Assembly: GCA_963810775.1 (NCBI GenBank)
Contig: CAWEOT010000015.1
Location: 496,001 to 560,000 of the forward strand
Source of the DNA: DATBVX01 sp963810775
GTDB lineage: Bacteria; Pseudomonadota; Gammaproteobacteria; Steroidobacterales; Steroidobacteraceae
Direction: 5' to 3'
Length of the DNA stretch: 64,000 bases
Under the pieces are notes generated by a model. That model had not been told where the DNA came from and did no database searches. It was given only the letters and a program-made list of their open reading frames with translations. Positions 24,047 to 33,023 of the stretch are shown here, piece after piece. How positions within the stretch are numbered: position 1 is the first letter of the stretch; the number at the start of each line of letters is the position of its first letter. The translations under genes and the position numbers were made by a program.

Positions 24047-26431
24047 TTAGGCGTTGTTGCGGCGATGCTCCTTGAGGATGCGCACTTGCTGGGTCGGGGT
24101 CTCGGCAGTTTCGAGCTTGGAGTTGAGCGCGCGCACCCAGTTGACGATCTGTGCGGCCGGAAGCGGTGCGCTGATGAAGTATCCCTGCGCCAGATCGCAG
24201 CCCATCTGGCGCAGCATCTCCCAGCCATCCGCGGTTTCGACGCCTTCGGCGACTACCTTCACGCCCAGGCTGTGCCCCAGCTCGATGGTCGAACGCACGA
24301 TCACCTCATCATCAGTCTGACGTTTCAGGTCGATGATGAACGACTTGTCGATCTTGATCTCATCGACCGGCAACCGCTTGAGCTGTGCCAGCGAAGAATA
24401 GCCGGTGCCAAAGTCATCGATCGAGAAGCGCACTCCGTCGTGGCGTAGTTCCTCCATCACGCGAATCGCGCTCGCCGTCTCGCGCATCACAGCGCTCTCG
24501 GTGATCTCGAGCACCAGGCGGCTGGCAAGGGGTGTCGCCCCGCTCAGCCGCTTGCGCACCAGGTCCGGTAGCTCGGGATCGCCCAGGTCGGCCGCTGACA
24601 GATTGACGGACACGTCGATTTCGAATCCATCCTTCTGCCAGGCCTGCATCTGCTCCTGGGCGCTCTTCAGCACCCAGCTCGTCAGCAGAATGATGCTGCC
24701 GGCGCGTTCCGCCAGAGGCACGAATTCTCCCGGTGGAATGGCCCCATGGCGCGGGTGATTCCAGCGCACCAGGGCCTCGAGGCTTCGCACTTGCTTGGTC
24801 GCCATGTCGACCTTGGGCTGGTAGTGCAGGGACAGCTCGCCGTTCGCGATGGCGCGTCGCAGATCGCCCAGGATCGCAAGTTGCCGTCGGTGGCCTTCTT
24901 CGCGCCCCGGCTGGTACACCACAACCGAAGTCGCAAGCGCACGAGCGTCACACAACGCGGAATCCAGACGGCGCAGCAAGACGTCGGCTTCCTTGCCATG
25001 CGCCGGGCACACACACACTGCCACGAAGGCATCCAGGCTGATTGGCACGTCTTCGCGGATGAGGCCGGAGCGGATCGATTCGAGGATCTGCGCCGCCAGG
25101 TGGCGCGCGCTTCCTTCATCAGCGCCAGGTACCATCACCATGAACTGTGCTGCTTCGCTGCGCGCGACGCGATCGCCCGCGCCCACGCGGCCGGTGACAC
25201 GACTGGCAATCTCGCGGATCACTTCCTCGCCGAACGCATGGCCGAAAGAGGCATTGATCTGATCCAGGTCGCGGACCTCGATCGTCAACAGTGCGAGCGA
25301 TGCGTTCGGGTCCACCACCAGCGACGTCAACAGGAACTCTCGAAACAGCGTGCGATTCGGCAGCCCTGTCAGTTCGTCGTGCGAGGCCTGGAAACGGATG
25401 TGCTGCTCGCGCTCCGCGATGCGTGACTGCATCGAGTTCAGCGTTGAGGCGAGTGCGCGAAATTCCTGTGTGCCGCTCAGGGCGACCTGCTGAGAATAGT
25501 TGCCGCCTTCGATGCGCTGTGCTGCCGCCACCAGCTTATCAACGGGACGGCTGGCGCTGCGTGCCAGCATCGTCGCGAGCGGGACGGCCAGCAGTACAGC
25601 CAGGAGCGCGACGGCCAGGATGGTGGCACGCAGAGTATCGAAGGGCTTGAGGATTTCGGCGAGCGAGGTCTGCAGGACCACGTAGAGTTGCCCGCCCGCG
25701 CCCTCGAGCGGCTCGATCAACAGTACATAGTCATCGCCATCGAGCGAGACCTGTTCGGCGCGTCCGGTCGCACTCAGTCGCTTCTGTACCTCGGCACGCA
25801 ATGCCATGCGGAGCGAGGAATCGAGCGATGACACCAGCGTATTCGCGCCGCGGTTACTGTCAAAGTACGAGACGTCGACTCCGAGGAGCGAGCGCATCTC
25901 GCTCGCCAGTACTGAATCGATCCCGAAACCGATGGCTGCCCAGCCAACCGCAGCCGGTGCTCGCACCGGCGCGATCACCAGCAGGTAGGGCTTGTTGTTG
26001 ATGCTGCGATAGATCACGCCCGAATCGTGCGCGGCCGCACCCAACGAGGGCCAGCGCATCGCAGTGGCATCGGGCAGGCCGGGAAGCGTAGTCGCGAGCA
26101 CCTGCCCGCTCGGATCAAAGAATGCGGCCAGATCTGCATCGATACGTGCGGCACTGTTGTCCAGTGCGGAAAGAATGGTTTCCTGGTCCGCAGAGGTGAC
26201 GGCTTCCTTGAATCCGTAGTCCGCCACGAGGACGTGCACCGCGTCGCGAAGCTGTTCCGCTCGCGAGTGCATGATGCTGGCGAGCACGCGTCCACCAGAG
26301 CTGAGCTGCTGTTGGGCGCGCGACTGGGCCTCACGGTGTGTCTGCACCACCAGCGCAAACATCGTTGCGAGTTGCGTGGTCACCACGATGGCCAGCAGCA
26401 GGCCGAGAATACGGGTGCGAAAGCTCTGCAT
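24047..26431 (-). CDS. Membrane c-di-GMP phosphodiesterase with degenerate GGDEF domain
   Basis: A 794-residue membrane signalling protein. The order is: helix (8-30), extracytoplasmic Cache-like sensor (about 31-267), helix (268-290), HAMP (about 290-340), GGDEF domain (345-510) and EAL domain (525-780). The GGDEF signature is replaced by SEAAQF (425-430), so cyclase activity is unlikely. The EAL domain keeps EAL (552-554), EITES, DDFGTGYSSL (671-681), KIDKSF and VAEGVET, so c-di-GMP hydrolysis is expected. The degenerate GGDEF may act as a GTP-sensing domain, as in other such proteins. It is divergent from the cupredoxin gene, with a 166-base shared upstream region. Confidence 0.93.
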   Translation of the reverse strand: MQSFRTRILGLLLAIVVTTQLATMFALVVQTHREAQSRAQQQLSSGGRVLASIMHSRAEQLRDAVHVLVADYGFKEAVTSADQETILSALDNSAARIDADLAAFFDPSGQVLATTLPGLPDATAMRWPSLGAAAHDSGVIYRSINNKPYLLVIAPVRAPAAVGWAAIGFGIDSVLASEMRSLLGVDVSYFDSNRGANTLVSSLDSSLRMALRAEVQKRLSATGRAEQVSLDGDDYVLLIEPLEGAGGQLYVVLQTSLAEILKPFDTLRATILAVALLAVLLAVPLATMLARSASRPVDKLVAAAQRIEGGNYSQQVALSGTQEFRALASTLNSMQSRIAEREQHIRFQASHDELTGLPNRTLFREFLLTSLVVDPNASLALLTIEVRDLDQINASFGHAFGEEVIREIASRVTGRVGAGDRVARSEAAQFMVMVPGADEGSARHLAAQILESIRSGLIREDVPISLDAFVAVCVCPAHGKEADVLLRRLDSALCDARALATSVVVYQPGREEGHRRQLAILGDLRRAIANGELSLHYQPKVDMATKQVRSLEALVRWNHPRHGAIPPGEFVPLAERAGSIILLTSWVLKSAQEQMQAWQKDGFEIDVSVNLSAADLGDPELPDLVRKRLSGATPLASRLVLEITESAVMRETASAIRVMEELRHDGVRFSIDDFGTGYSSLAQLKRLPVDEIKIDKSFIIDLKRQTDDEVIVRSTIELGHSLGVKVVAEGVETADGWEMLRQMGCDLAQGYFISAPLPAAQIVNWVRALNSKLETAETPTQQVRILKEHRRNNA

Positions 26432-26597
26432 GTGCGTCGGTGCGGCTCCGCTCCTAGAAAACGCTACTCATTCCGCAATCTAGAGAGGTCGGTGCATCGC
26501 AGCCACCGAGCTATTGTCAAACTGGGACGCAGGTCAAACTTGCCGCCCGCGCAGCGTGATTCATTGCCGCCAACTGGCTTCCGGGGGTTGGCTGTCG

Positions 26598-27275
26598 ATG
26601 CTGCGTTTCGGTCATTTGGCGGGCTTGCTGTCAGCAACTTGTGTGCTCTTCCTGCGGGCAGCGCCAACCGTAGGAGCGGCATTGGAAATTGGGGTGCTGG
26701 ACCGCGAGGGCCGACCCGTGAGCGATGTCGTCATCGTCGCGACTCCGCGGCATGGCGCCGATGCCGCCTCGCCGACCGAGCCACAGCCGCACGCCGTCAT
26801 GGATCAACTCGATCGCCAGTTCGTACCGCGCATTCTCGTCATCCACACCGGCACGCCCGTCGACTTTCCCAATGGCGACAACGTGGCCCACCAGGTCTAC
26901 TCCTTTTCGCCGGCAAAGCGTTTTCAGCTCTCTCTCTACCGGGGTCACGTATACCCGCCGCTGATATTCGACCAGGCCGGCCTCGTCGTGCTCGGCTGCA
27001 ACATTCACGACAACATGCTCGGCTACATCTACGTGACGCCATCGCCATACTTCGGCAAGACGGGAGCGTCCGGAACGTTGCGCCTGGATGGGCTACCCGG
27101 CGGCAACTACGAGGTCAGCGCGTGGAATCCGCGCTTCAACGAGGCCAACGACGAGATCACAAAAGAAGTGCAGGTCGGCGTGTATGCGCAGCCACCCGTC
27201 ATGTTGCGCCTGACGAAGTCGCTTTCTCCGGAGTTGCGCCCCACGCCCACCAAGGCGAACCGCAATGCGTACTGA
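26598..27275 (+). CDS. Exported cupredoxin-like copper protein (amicyanin-type site)
   Basis: A 225-residue exported protein. The ATG at 26598 gives a clean signal peptide (cleavage about residue 27) and has GGGGG upstream; longer in-frame starts lack this. The mature part carries a full type-1 copper site, His98 (DNVAHQVY), Cys134, His137 and Met140 (LGCNIHDNM), with C-x2-H-x2-M spacing as in amicyanin. A carboxypeptidase-regulatory-like beta domain (about 150-210) follows. Homologs are often labelled methylamine utilization protein, but no mau dehydrogenase genes are here. It overlaps the next gene by 11 bases, suggesting a two-gene unit. The electron-transfer partner is unknown. Confidence 0.82.
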   Translation: MLRFGHLAGLLSATCVLFLRAAPTVGAALEIGVLDREGRPVSDVVIVATPRHGADAASPTEPQPHAVMDQLDRQFVPRILVIHTGTPVDFPNGDNVAHQVYSFSPAKRFQLSLYRGHVYPPLIFDQAGLVVLGCNIHDNMLGYIYVTPSPYFGKTGASGTLRLDGLPGGNYEVSAWNPRFNEANDEITKEVQVGVYAQPPVMLRLTKSLSPELRPTPTKANRNAY

Positions 27276-28515
27276 GAGGCTCAGCTTGCGCCAGGTGGGC
27301 GCTGCACTGATTGCAGCTGTCCTGGCGTGTCCGGCAGCAAGCCTGGCCGGGGACTGGTCTGCACACGAGCTCGATATCCAGATCGATATCCGCTACATAG
27401 ACACAGACGTAGAGCGCTCATTCACCCATGGTGGCCTCGGGCTCGCCCGGTTCGACGAAGAGCACGACCAGCCGCAGTTCGGGCGTTTCTTTCTGGAGTA
27501 TCGCGGTCCCCTGACGGAGACGATCGACGCGCACCTGACCATCGACAGCTACTCGGATCACGATAAGAATCCGGTGGATGTCACCGAAGCGTTTCTCGAG
27601 TGGCGTCCGTTCCCTTCCTCCGTGTGGCGCTGGCGCACAAGGCTCGGTGCCTACTATCCCCCGATCTCCCTGGAGAATCGCGACGCCGGCTGGCAAAGCG
27701 CGTACTCACTCAGTCCCGCCGCGATCAATACCTGGCTCGGCGAGGAGCTGCGAATCGTTGGCGCTGAGGCCGAACTCACATGGCTTGGCTCGCGGACCGG
27801 CAGTGGTGTGGACCTGAGTCTGATCGGCTCGCTGTATGGCTGGAACGATCCGCTCGGTGTGCAAATCTTCGAGCGCGGTTGGGCGATCCATGACCGCCAG
27901 ACTGCCCTATTCGGAGGGCTGCCCAAGATCTTCGCCGACAGCACCACACGACATCAGGTCGAGTTCTTTCATGAAATCGACGACCGTCCCGGATACTACC
28001 TGGGCGTGCAGGCTAGCTGGCCAGAGAGATTGGAGCTCAGGGTGCTTCACTACGACAATCGCGGCGATCCCGCAGCCAGCAACGGATTCGAGAACGCATG
28101 GCTGACCCGCTTCGACAGTGCGGGCTTGCGCTTCGAGTGGCGACCGGACTGGACGTTCATCGCGCAATGGATGGATGGTGACACGGCTGTCGGACCCAGC
28201 AGCGACGGGCTCGGCCTGATCCGCCTCGGTTACGAATCCTATTTCGCACTCGTGAGTGGCGCTTTCGGCAGGCACCGCCTCACCGCTCGCTACGACAATC
28301 TGTCTACCCACACCCTGCGCGGCGCCGAGTATTTCAACGGTTACCAGGACGCCGAGGGCTGGACACTCGACTACAGCTTCGACGTCGGCAAGCACCTGCA
28401 GCTGTGGATTGAGGCTCTGCAGGTCGAAGGACAGCTCGAGCAGCGAGGACTGCTGGGTCTAGATACGGAATTTCGCGAGCGCACAGTGCAGTGCGCGTTC
28501 CGCTTCAGCTACTAG
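27265..28515 (+). CDS. Predicted outer-membrane beta-barrel protein
   Basis: A 416-residue exported protein with a signal peptide (about 1-28, ending SLAG). The mature sequence alternates hydrophobic and polar residues, is rich in Trp/Tyr, and ends in Phe-Ser-Tyr with a terminal aromatic, the hallmark of outer-membrane barrels. I do not recognise a named porin family. It overlaps the upstream cupredoxin gene by 11 bases, so the two are translationally linked and may act together at the envelope. The function is unassigned. Confidence 0.7.
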   Translation: MRTERLSLRQVGAALIAAVLACPAASLAGDWSAHELDIQIDIRYIDTDVERSFTHGGLGLARFDEEHDQPQFGRFFLEYRGPLTETIDAHLTIDSYSDHDKNPVDVTEAFLEWRPFPSSVWRWRTRLGAYYPPISLENRDAGWQSAYSLSPAAINTWLGEELRIVGAEAELTWLGSRTGSGVDLSLIGSLYGWNDPLGVQIFERGWAIHDRQTALFGGLPKIFADSTTRHQVEFFHEIDDRPGYYLGVQASWPERLELRVLHYDNRGDPAASNGFENAWLTRFDSAGLRFEWRPDWTFIAQWMDGDTAVGPSSDGLGLIRLGYESYFALVSGAFGRHRLTARYDNLSTHTLRGAEYFNGYQDAEGWTLDYSFDVGKHLQLWIEALQVEGQLEQRGLLGLDTEFRERTVQCAFRFSY

Positions 28516-28521
28516 CGGAGC

Positions 28522-29274
28522 TCAGGACTTCGGTTCGATTACACGGCGCAGTTCGGCACGGGCGATGGCAAAATCCGGTGCGATGAGGAGCGCGCGTTCC
28601 AGCGCATTGCGCGCACCGAGCACGTCTCCGCCTTCGTCCAGGCACCTGCCGACGTAAAGATACGCATCCGCCGCGCCCCAGCCGGGCAGCTGTGTCTCTT
28701 CTGGGGCGGCAGCGAAGAGCTGCGCGGCCTTCTCGAACTTCGAGCAGGCGCGCTGGCGATCTCCACCCAGGCCTCGCGGCCTCTCGTAGTCGCTCAGCGC
28801 ATCGACGAGCACGACGCGCGGGTTCTTCGGTGCAAGCTTCAACGCCTTGTCCAGGCGCGAGCCACCCAGCGGTAGATCGACCACGCCCTTCCAAGCCCTC
28901 AGGTCCGCGAGGCGCGTATGGCACGCCGATTCCAGGGCGTACGCTTCGGCGAATTGCTTATCGGCATCGATGGCCTTGTCCAGTGCGGTGACACAAGCCG
29001 AGAAAGCGTCCGGCGCTTTCGCATCCTTGTGCGCTTCGAGCACTAGCCCGAGCCGGTACTGCGCGTGGCCACGTTGATAGTAGGCCAGCGGGCCGCTGCT
29101 GCCCTTTGCGAGCGAATTCTCGGTTGCAGCGACAAGGTTGCGCAGGGCATTGGCGTCGGCGGTGAAATACGCATACTCGATGCGGCCTTCGAGATCCGCG
29201 GGATCCATTTCCTGGGCCGGCAGGCGACCAGCCGCGATCAGGATCAGGAACAAGATCAGTTGGGACTTGCGCAT
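28522..29274 (-). CDS. Exported TPR-like helical-repeat protein
   Basis: A 250-residue protein with a short signal peptide (MRKSQLILFLILIAAG; cleavage after PAQ about residue 21). The mature part is alpha-helical with TPR-like units (ADANALRNLVAATEN, ALDKAIDADKQFAEAYALES, ARNALERALLIAPDFAIARA). I chose the start at 29274 because the upstream frame is a low-quality extension and this ATG gives the signal peptide. It is divergent from tatD and convergent with the barrel gene. The role is unknown; it is probably periplasmic. Confidence 0.7.
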   Translation of the reverse strand: MRKSQLILFLILIAAGRLPAQEMDPADLEGRIEYAYFTADANALRNLVAATENSLAKGSSGPLAYYQRGHAQYRLGLVLEAHKDAKAPDAFSACVTALDKAIDADKQFAEAYALESACHTRLADLRAWKGVVDLPLGGSRLDKALKLAPKNPRVVLVDALSDYERPRGLGGDRQRACSKFEKAAQLFAAAPEETQLPGWGAADAYLYVGRCLDEGGDVLGARNALERALLIAPDFAIARAELRRVIEPKS

Positions 29275-29390
29275 CTGTGACTCGAGTGACCACTCACGCT
29301 TGCATGCAGAGGGCTCACTTGCCGGGCGAGTCAAGATAGCATGCAATTCCGTCCCTGCAGTCCGGCATGCTCTCAGATCGGCCCACAACG

Positions 29391-30191
29391 ATGCCCGTAG
29401 CACTCATCGACATTGGAATCAACCTTGCGCACGACAGCTACGACGCAGATCGCAATCAGGTGATCGAGCGTGCGCGTGCTGCGGGCGTGGCGCACATGAT
29501 CGTCACCGGTTCGAGTATTTCAAGCACACAGCGTGCCATCGAGCTGGTGCGCGAGTTTCCAGACGTGCTACGAGCTACCGCCGGGGTTCATCCGCACCAT
29601 GCGAGCGAATTCAGCGCCGCACAGCGTACGGAGTTGCAGAGCCTGCTGCAGGCGGCGGAGGTTTGCGCCGCCGGCGAGTGTGGCCTGGATTACTTCCGTG
29701 ATTTCTCGCCACGAACCGATCAACAACGGGCATTTGCAGAGCAGCTCGAGCTGGCGTCGCAGGCCCGTCTGCCGGTGTTTCTTCACCAGCGCGATGCGCA
29801 TCAGGACTTCGTTGCCATTCTGCGCGAGCGACTGTCGCAGCTTCCAGCCGCCGTCGCTCACTGTTTCACGGGTACGCGTGCTGAACTGGAAGAGTATCTT
29901 TCGCTCGGTCTCTACATCGGCGTCACCGGCTGGATCAACGATGAGCGTCGTGGACACGGGCTCAAGGAACTCGTTACGCATATACCGGCCGAACGCCTGA
30001 TGCTCGAGACCGATGGTCCCTATTTGTTGCCGCGCGACCTTGAGCCAAAGCCCGCGACACGGCGCAATGAGCCGATGCATCTGCGCCATATCCTGGAAAC
30101 AGTCGCAGCCCTGCGCGATGAGTCCGCCGATACCCTTGGTCGGCAGACCACCGCTAACGCGCGAGACGTCTTTGGCTGGCCCAAAAGTTGA
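29391..30191 (+). CDS. tatD: TatD-family metal-dependent deoxyribonuclease
   Basis: A 266-residue TIM-barrel metal-dependent hydrolase very close to E. coli TatD: IDIGINLAHDSY, TAGVHPHHASE, AAGECGLDYFRDFSP, PVFLHQRDAHQDF, HCFTGTRAELE, YIGVTGWINDERRG, ETDGPYLLPRDLEPKP. The metal-binding Glu in GECGLDY and the His/Asp ligands are present. TatD has Mg-dependent 3'-5' DNA/RNA exonuclease activity used in DNA repair; it is not part of the Tat export machinery. The ATG at 29391 aligns with the E. coli start; another ATG lies at 29367. Confidence 0.93.
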   Translation: MPVALIDIGINLAHDSYDADRNQVIERARAAGVAHMIVTGSSISSTQRAIELVREFPDVLRATAGVHPHHASEFSAAQRTELQSLLQAAEVCAAGECGLDYFRDFSPRTDQQRAFAEQLELASQARLPVFLHQRDAHQDFVAILRERLSQLPAAVAHCFTGTRAELEEYLSLGLYIGVTGWINDERRGHGLKELVTHIPAERLMLETDGPYLLPRDLEPKPATRRNEPMHLRHILETVAALRDESADTLGRQTTANARDVFGWPKS

Positions 30192-30215
30192 GCAATCTAT
30201 CTTCTTAGATATAAC
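30188..30215 (+). promoter_or_regulatory. Candidate promoter of the M20 peptidase gene
   Basis: TTGAGC (30188-30193, overlapping the tatD stop) and TATAAC (30210-30215) are 16 bases apart, giving 4/6 and 5/6 matches to the sigma-70 consensus. The 44-base intergenic region is strikingly AT-rich for this genome. The predicted mRNA leader has no Shine-Dalgarno sequence. Confidence 0.45.
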
Positions 30216-30235
30216 ACGTAAGATATTGAACTATC

Positions 30236-31672
30236 ATGAATAACCAGCTTGACCAAAGCAGCCTCAAAGCATCGATCGAAAGCCAGTGGCTGAAATCCAT
30301 CGTGCCGCAGCTTTGCGACTACGTGCGCATCCCGAATAAGTCCCCGTTGTTCGACCCGGAATGGGAACAGCACGGGCACATGGAAGCCGCCATCCAGTTG
30401 CTGGCGCGCTGGTGTCGGGAGCAGCCCATCGCGGGAATGACAGTCGACATCCGGCGCATCCCCGGACGCACTCCGCTCCTGTTCATCGACATTCCTGGGC
30501 AGATCGACGATTGCGTATTGCTGTACGGCCACCTCGACAAGCAACCGGAATTTACCGGCTGGAATGAAGGGCTCGGTCCCTGGGAGCCGGTGATCCGCGA
30601 TGGGCGACTTTACGGGCGCGGAGGCGCGGACGACGGCTACGCCGTGTTTGCATCCCTGACGGCGATCGCCGCCCTCGATGCACAGCGAATTCCGCGTGCG
30701 CGCTGTGTGGTTCTCATCGAGGCGTGCGAGGAAAGTGGCAGCCCCGACCTGCCGCTCCATGTCGATGCTCTCGCACCACGCCTCGGCACGCCGAGCCTCG
30801 TCGTGTGTCTCGATGCCGAGTGCGGCAACTACGAGCAGCTCTGGTGCACGACGTCGCTGCGCGGGAATCTGGTGGGAACCCTGCAGGTGAGGGTCCTCGA
30901 AGAGGGCGTGCATTCGGGCATGGGCAGCGGCACTGCGCCCTCCTGCATTCGCGTCCTGCGCCGGCTCCTCTCGCGCATCGAAAACGAGGTGACCGGCGAT
31001 CTGTTGATCGAGCCCATGCACGTGCCGATTCCAGCTGAGCGGCGCCGGCAAATCGCAGCCGCGGCGGCGGTGCTGGGCGATGAGGTCGCGGCGCGCTTGC
31101 CATTCGTCGCCGGCGCCCGCCCGCTTTCCACCGATCCGGTGGAACTTCTGATCAACACCACGTGGAAACCAAGTCTGACCATCACTGGCATCGACGGCCT
31201 GCCCGCGCTGCGGGACGCCGGCAATGTGCTCGTGCCGCAGGTGAGCGTGAAGTTGTCTTTCCGGCTGCCGCCAACCAGCGACCCGGCCCGGATCGCGAAG
31301 CTCGTTACCGCGACCCTGGAAGCCGATCCACCTTACGGTGCCGGCGTGAGCTTCACTCCGGATTCCGCAATGGGCGGCTGGGATGCTCCGCCATTCGAGC
31401 CCTGGCTGGCACAGTCGATGCTGCGCGCCTCGCGCAATTTTTTCGGCAAGGATGCAATGCATCTCGGTTCTGGCGGCAGCATTCCATTCATGGGCATGCT
31501 GGGCGAGCGCTTTCCGAAGACGCAGTTTCTAGTTACCGGTGTCCTGGGACCACACTCGAACGCGCACGGTCCCAATGAGTTTTTGCACATCGAGACGGGA
31601 GTGAAAGTCACGCAGTGCGTATCGCAGGTGTTGGCGGATCACGCCGCGAGGCAGATCACACGGGCAGGCTGA
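30236..31672 (+). CDS. M20-family metallopeptidase (dipeptidase-like)
   Basis: A 478-residue zinc peptidase. The di-zinc ligands are visible in LLYGHLDKQPE (His), GRGGADDGYA (Asp), EACEESGSPDL (Glu pair), CLDAECGN (Asp) and GSGGSIPFMG (late-region glycine motif). An inserted dimerisation domain follows at about residues 210-330 (NLVGTLQVRVLEEGVHSGMGSG). No signal peptide is present. The family includes dipeptidases and acyl-amino-acid hydrolases. Its last 17 bases overlap the end of the convergent histidine kinase gene. Confidence 0.9.
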   Translation: MNNQLDQSSLKASIESQWLKSIVPQLCDYVRIPNKSPLFDPEWEQHGHMEAAIQLLARWCREQPIAGMTVDIRRIPGRTPLLFIDIPGQIDDCVLLYGHLDKQPEFTGWNEGLGPWEPVIRDGRLYGRGGADDGYAVFASLTAIAALDAQRIPRARCVVLIEACEESGSPDLPLHVDALAPRLGTPSLVVCLDAECGNYEQLWCTTSLRGNLVGTLQVRVLEEGVHSGMGSGTAPSCIRVLRRLLSRIENEVTGDLLIEPMHVPIPAERRRQIAAAAAVLGDEVAARLPFVAGARPLSTDPVELLINTTWKPSLTITGIDGLPALRDAGNVLVPQVSVKLSFRLPPTSDPARIAKLVTATLEADPPYGAGVSFTPDSAMGGWDAPPFEPWLAQSMLRASRNFFGKDAMHLGSGGSIPFMGMLGERFPKTQFLVTGVLGPHSNAHGPNEFLHIETGVKVTQCVSQVLADHAARQITRAG

Positions 31673-33023
31673 GTTCCACCTGCAGGCCGTCATCCCCCGG
31701 TGCATTTTGTGCACGCGTCTTGCCCCCGTGTGCCGCCAGCACGCGTGCGGTGATCGCGAGACCGATGCCGTCGCCACCGCTATCACGGCTGCGTGATTCA
31801 GCGACCCGAAAGAATGGCTCGAAAATGCGCTGCACATCCGCTTCCGGAACTCCGGGCCCGTGATCGCGGACCGCGAGCCGCACCTCGGCTGGATTCTCCT
31901 GCAGCGTGATTTCCACGGCAGTACCGCGCGGGCTGTAGCGCAGCGCGTTGCGGACCACATTCTCGATTGCGCTCGCCAGCAGCTCGGCATCGGCGCGCAC
32001 CATGATCGCGTGCTCCGGAGGATCCCACTGAACGCGGACATCGCGCCCCTGCCCTTCGAAGCTCGCGTCACGCGCGACCTGGTCGATGAGCCCGACGAGG
32101 TCCACGGGTTCGCGTGTCAGCGCTGCTGCGCCTGCCTCCAGGCGCGACAGCTTGAGCACCTGGTCGATGAGTGCATCCAACCGCGCCGCTTCCGACTCTA
32201 TGCGCTGCAGCGAGTGAGCGACATCTGCGCCAGGCTGACGGCCCAGTGCCACCGCCACCTGCATTCGGGCAAGTGGCGAGCGCAACTCGTGCGAGACGTC
32301 CCGCAGCAGCCGCTCACGGCCGCGTAACAATTCGCGCAAGCGCCGAGCCATCTCTTCGAAGTCTCGGGCCAATACGCCGAGTTCGTCACGCCGCCGGGCA
32401 ACCTGCGGGAGGCGAATATCTAGGTCGCCGCCCGCCAGGGCACGCGTCGCGGACGTCAGTGCCTGGACCGGCCGGGTCACCGAGCGTGCCAGCCACCAGC
32501 TGACCAGGGCCGTCACCAGGATTGCGAGCAGCAGGGTCGCGGCGCGCGCTTGCGGTACCTCGAGCGTGCCGAAAAAACTCGGCCTGCGCGGCACCAGCGC
32601 GAGCCGATACACCGTTCCATCGCCGGCGATGATCAATGGCAGCGGTTGTGGTGGCCAGTAGCGGGCGGCGCGATCCGGTCGTGGCGGAGGGCGTTGGTGG
32701 CGTGGCTCGAGTGCATCGCCAGCAAGACGTCGTGCCAGAAAATGCGGCACGGGACGGGCGAGAAGCTCCTCGCCCGTCGGACCCACCACGAGTAGCCTCG
32801 CATCCAGATCGCGGCGCTCGAGCCCCGTGAGCCAGCGCTTGAGTCCCTCCTCTCCACCGGACTGCAGCACGCCCGCAGCCTGTTGCGCCAGTGCCGCCGG
32901 GTCCCTTTGTGGCCCCTCGGTACGCTCGGCTAGCACGTAAAGCGTCACACCGATAGCACCCGCAACGATCAAAACCATCGCCACCCAGAACGAAGCGAAG
33001 ATCCGGGCCAGGAGGCTGCTCAC
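31656..33023 (-). CDS. Sensor histidine kinase, CpxA-like
   Basis: A 455-residue kinase: helix (about 10-32), periplasmic sensor (33-158, Pro/Arg-rich), second helix (160-180), HAMP (181-233), HisKA with phospho-acceptor His245 in RDVSHELRSPLARM, and HATPase with N-box ENVVRNALRYSP and G-boxes DHGPGVP and GGDGIGLAI. It overlaps its cognate response regulator gene by four bases. A Spy/CpxP-like protein encoded divergently from the regulator makes a Cpx-type envelope-stress circuit likely (inference). Confidence 0.93.
   Translation of the reverse strand: MSSLLARIFASFWVAMVLIVAGAIGVTLYVLAERTEGPQRDPAALAQQAAGVLQSGGEEGLKRWLTGLERRDLDARLLVVGPTGEELLARPVPHFLARRLAGDALEPRHQRPPPRPDRAARYWPPQPLPLIIAGDGTVYRLALVPRRPSFFGTLEVPQARAATLLLAILVTALVSWWLARSVTRPVQALTSATRALAGGDLDIRLPQVARRRDELGVLARDFEEMARRLRELLRGRERLLRDVSHELRSPLARMQVAVALGRQPGADVAHSLQRIESEAARLDALIDQVLKLSRLEAGAAALTREPVDLVGLIDQVARDASFEGQGRDVRVQWDPPEHAIMVRADAELLASAIENVVRNALRYSPRGTAVEITLQENPAEVRLAVRDHGPGVPEADVQRIFEPFFRVAESRSRDSGGDGIGLAITARVLAAHGGKTRAQNAPGDDGLQVELSLPV

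Noticed and set aside
30197..31462. 421-codon open frame antisense to the M20 peptidase
   Set aside because: Overlaps the peptidase with its catalytic motifs on the plus strand; composition is shadow-like.
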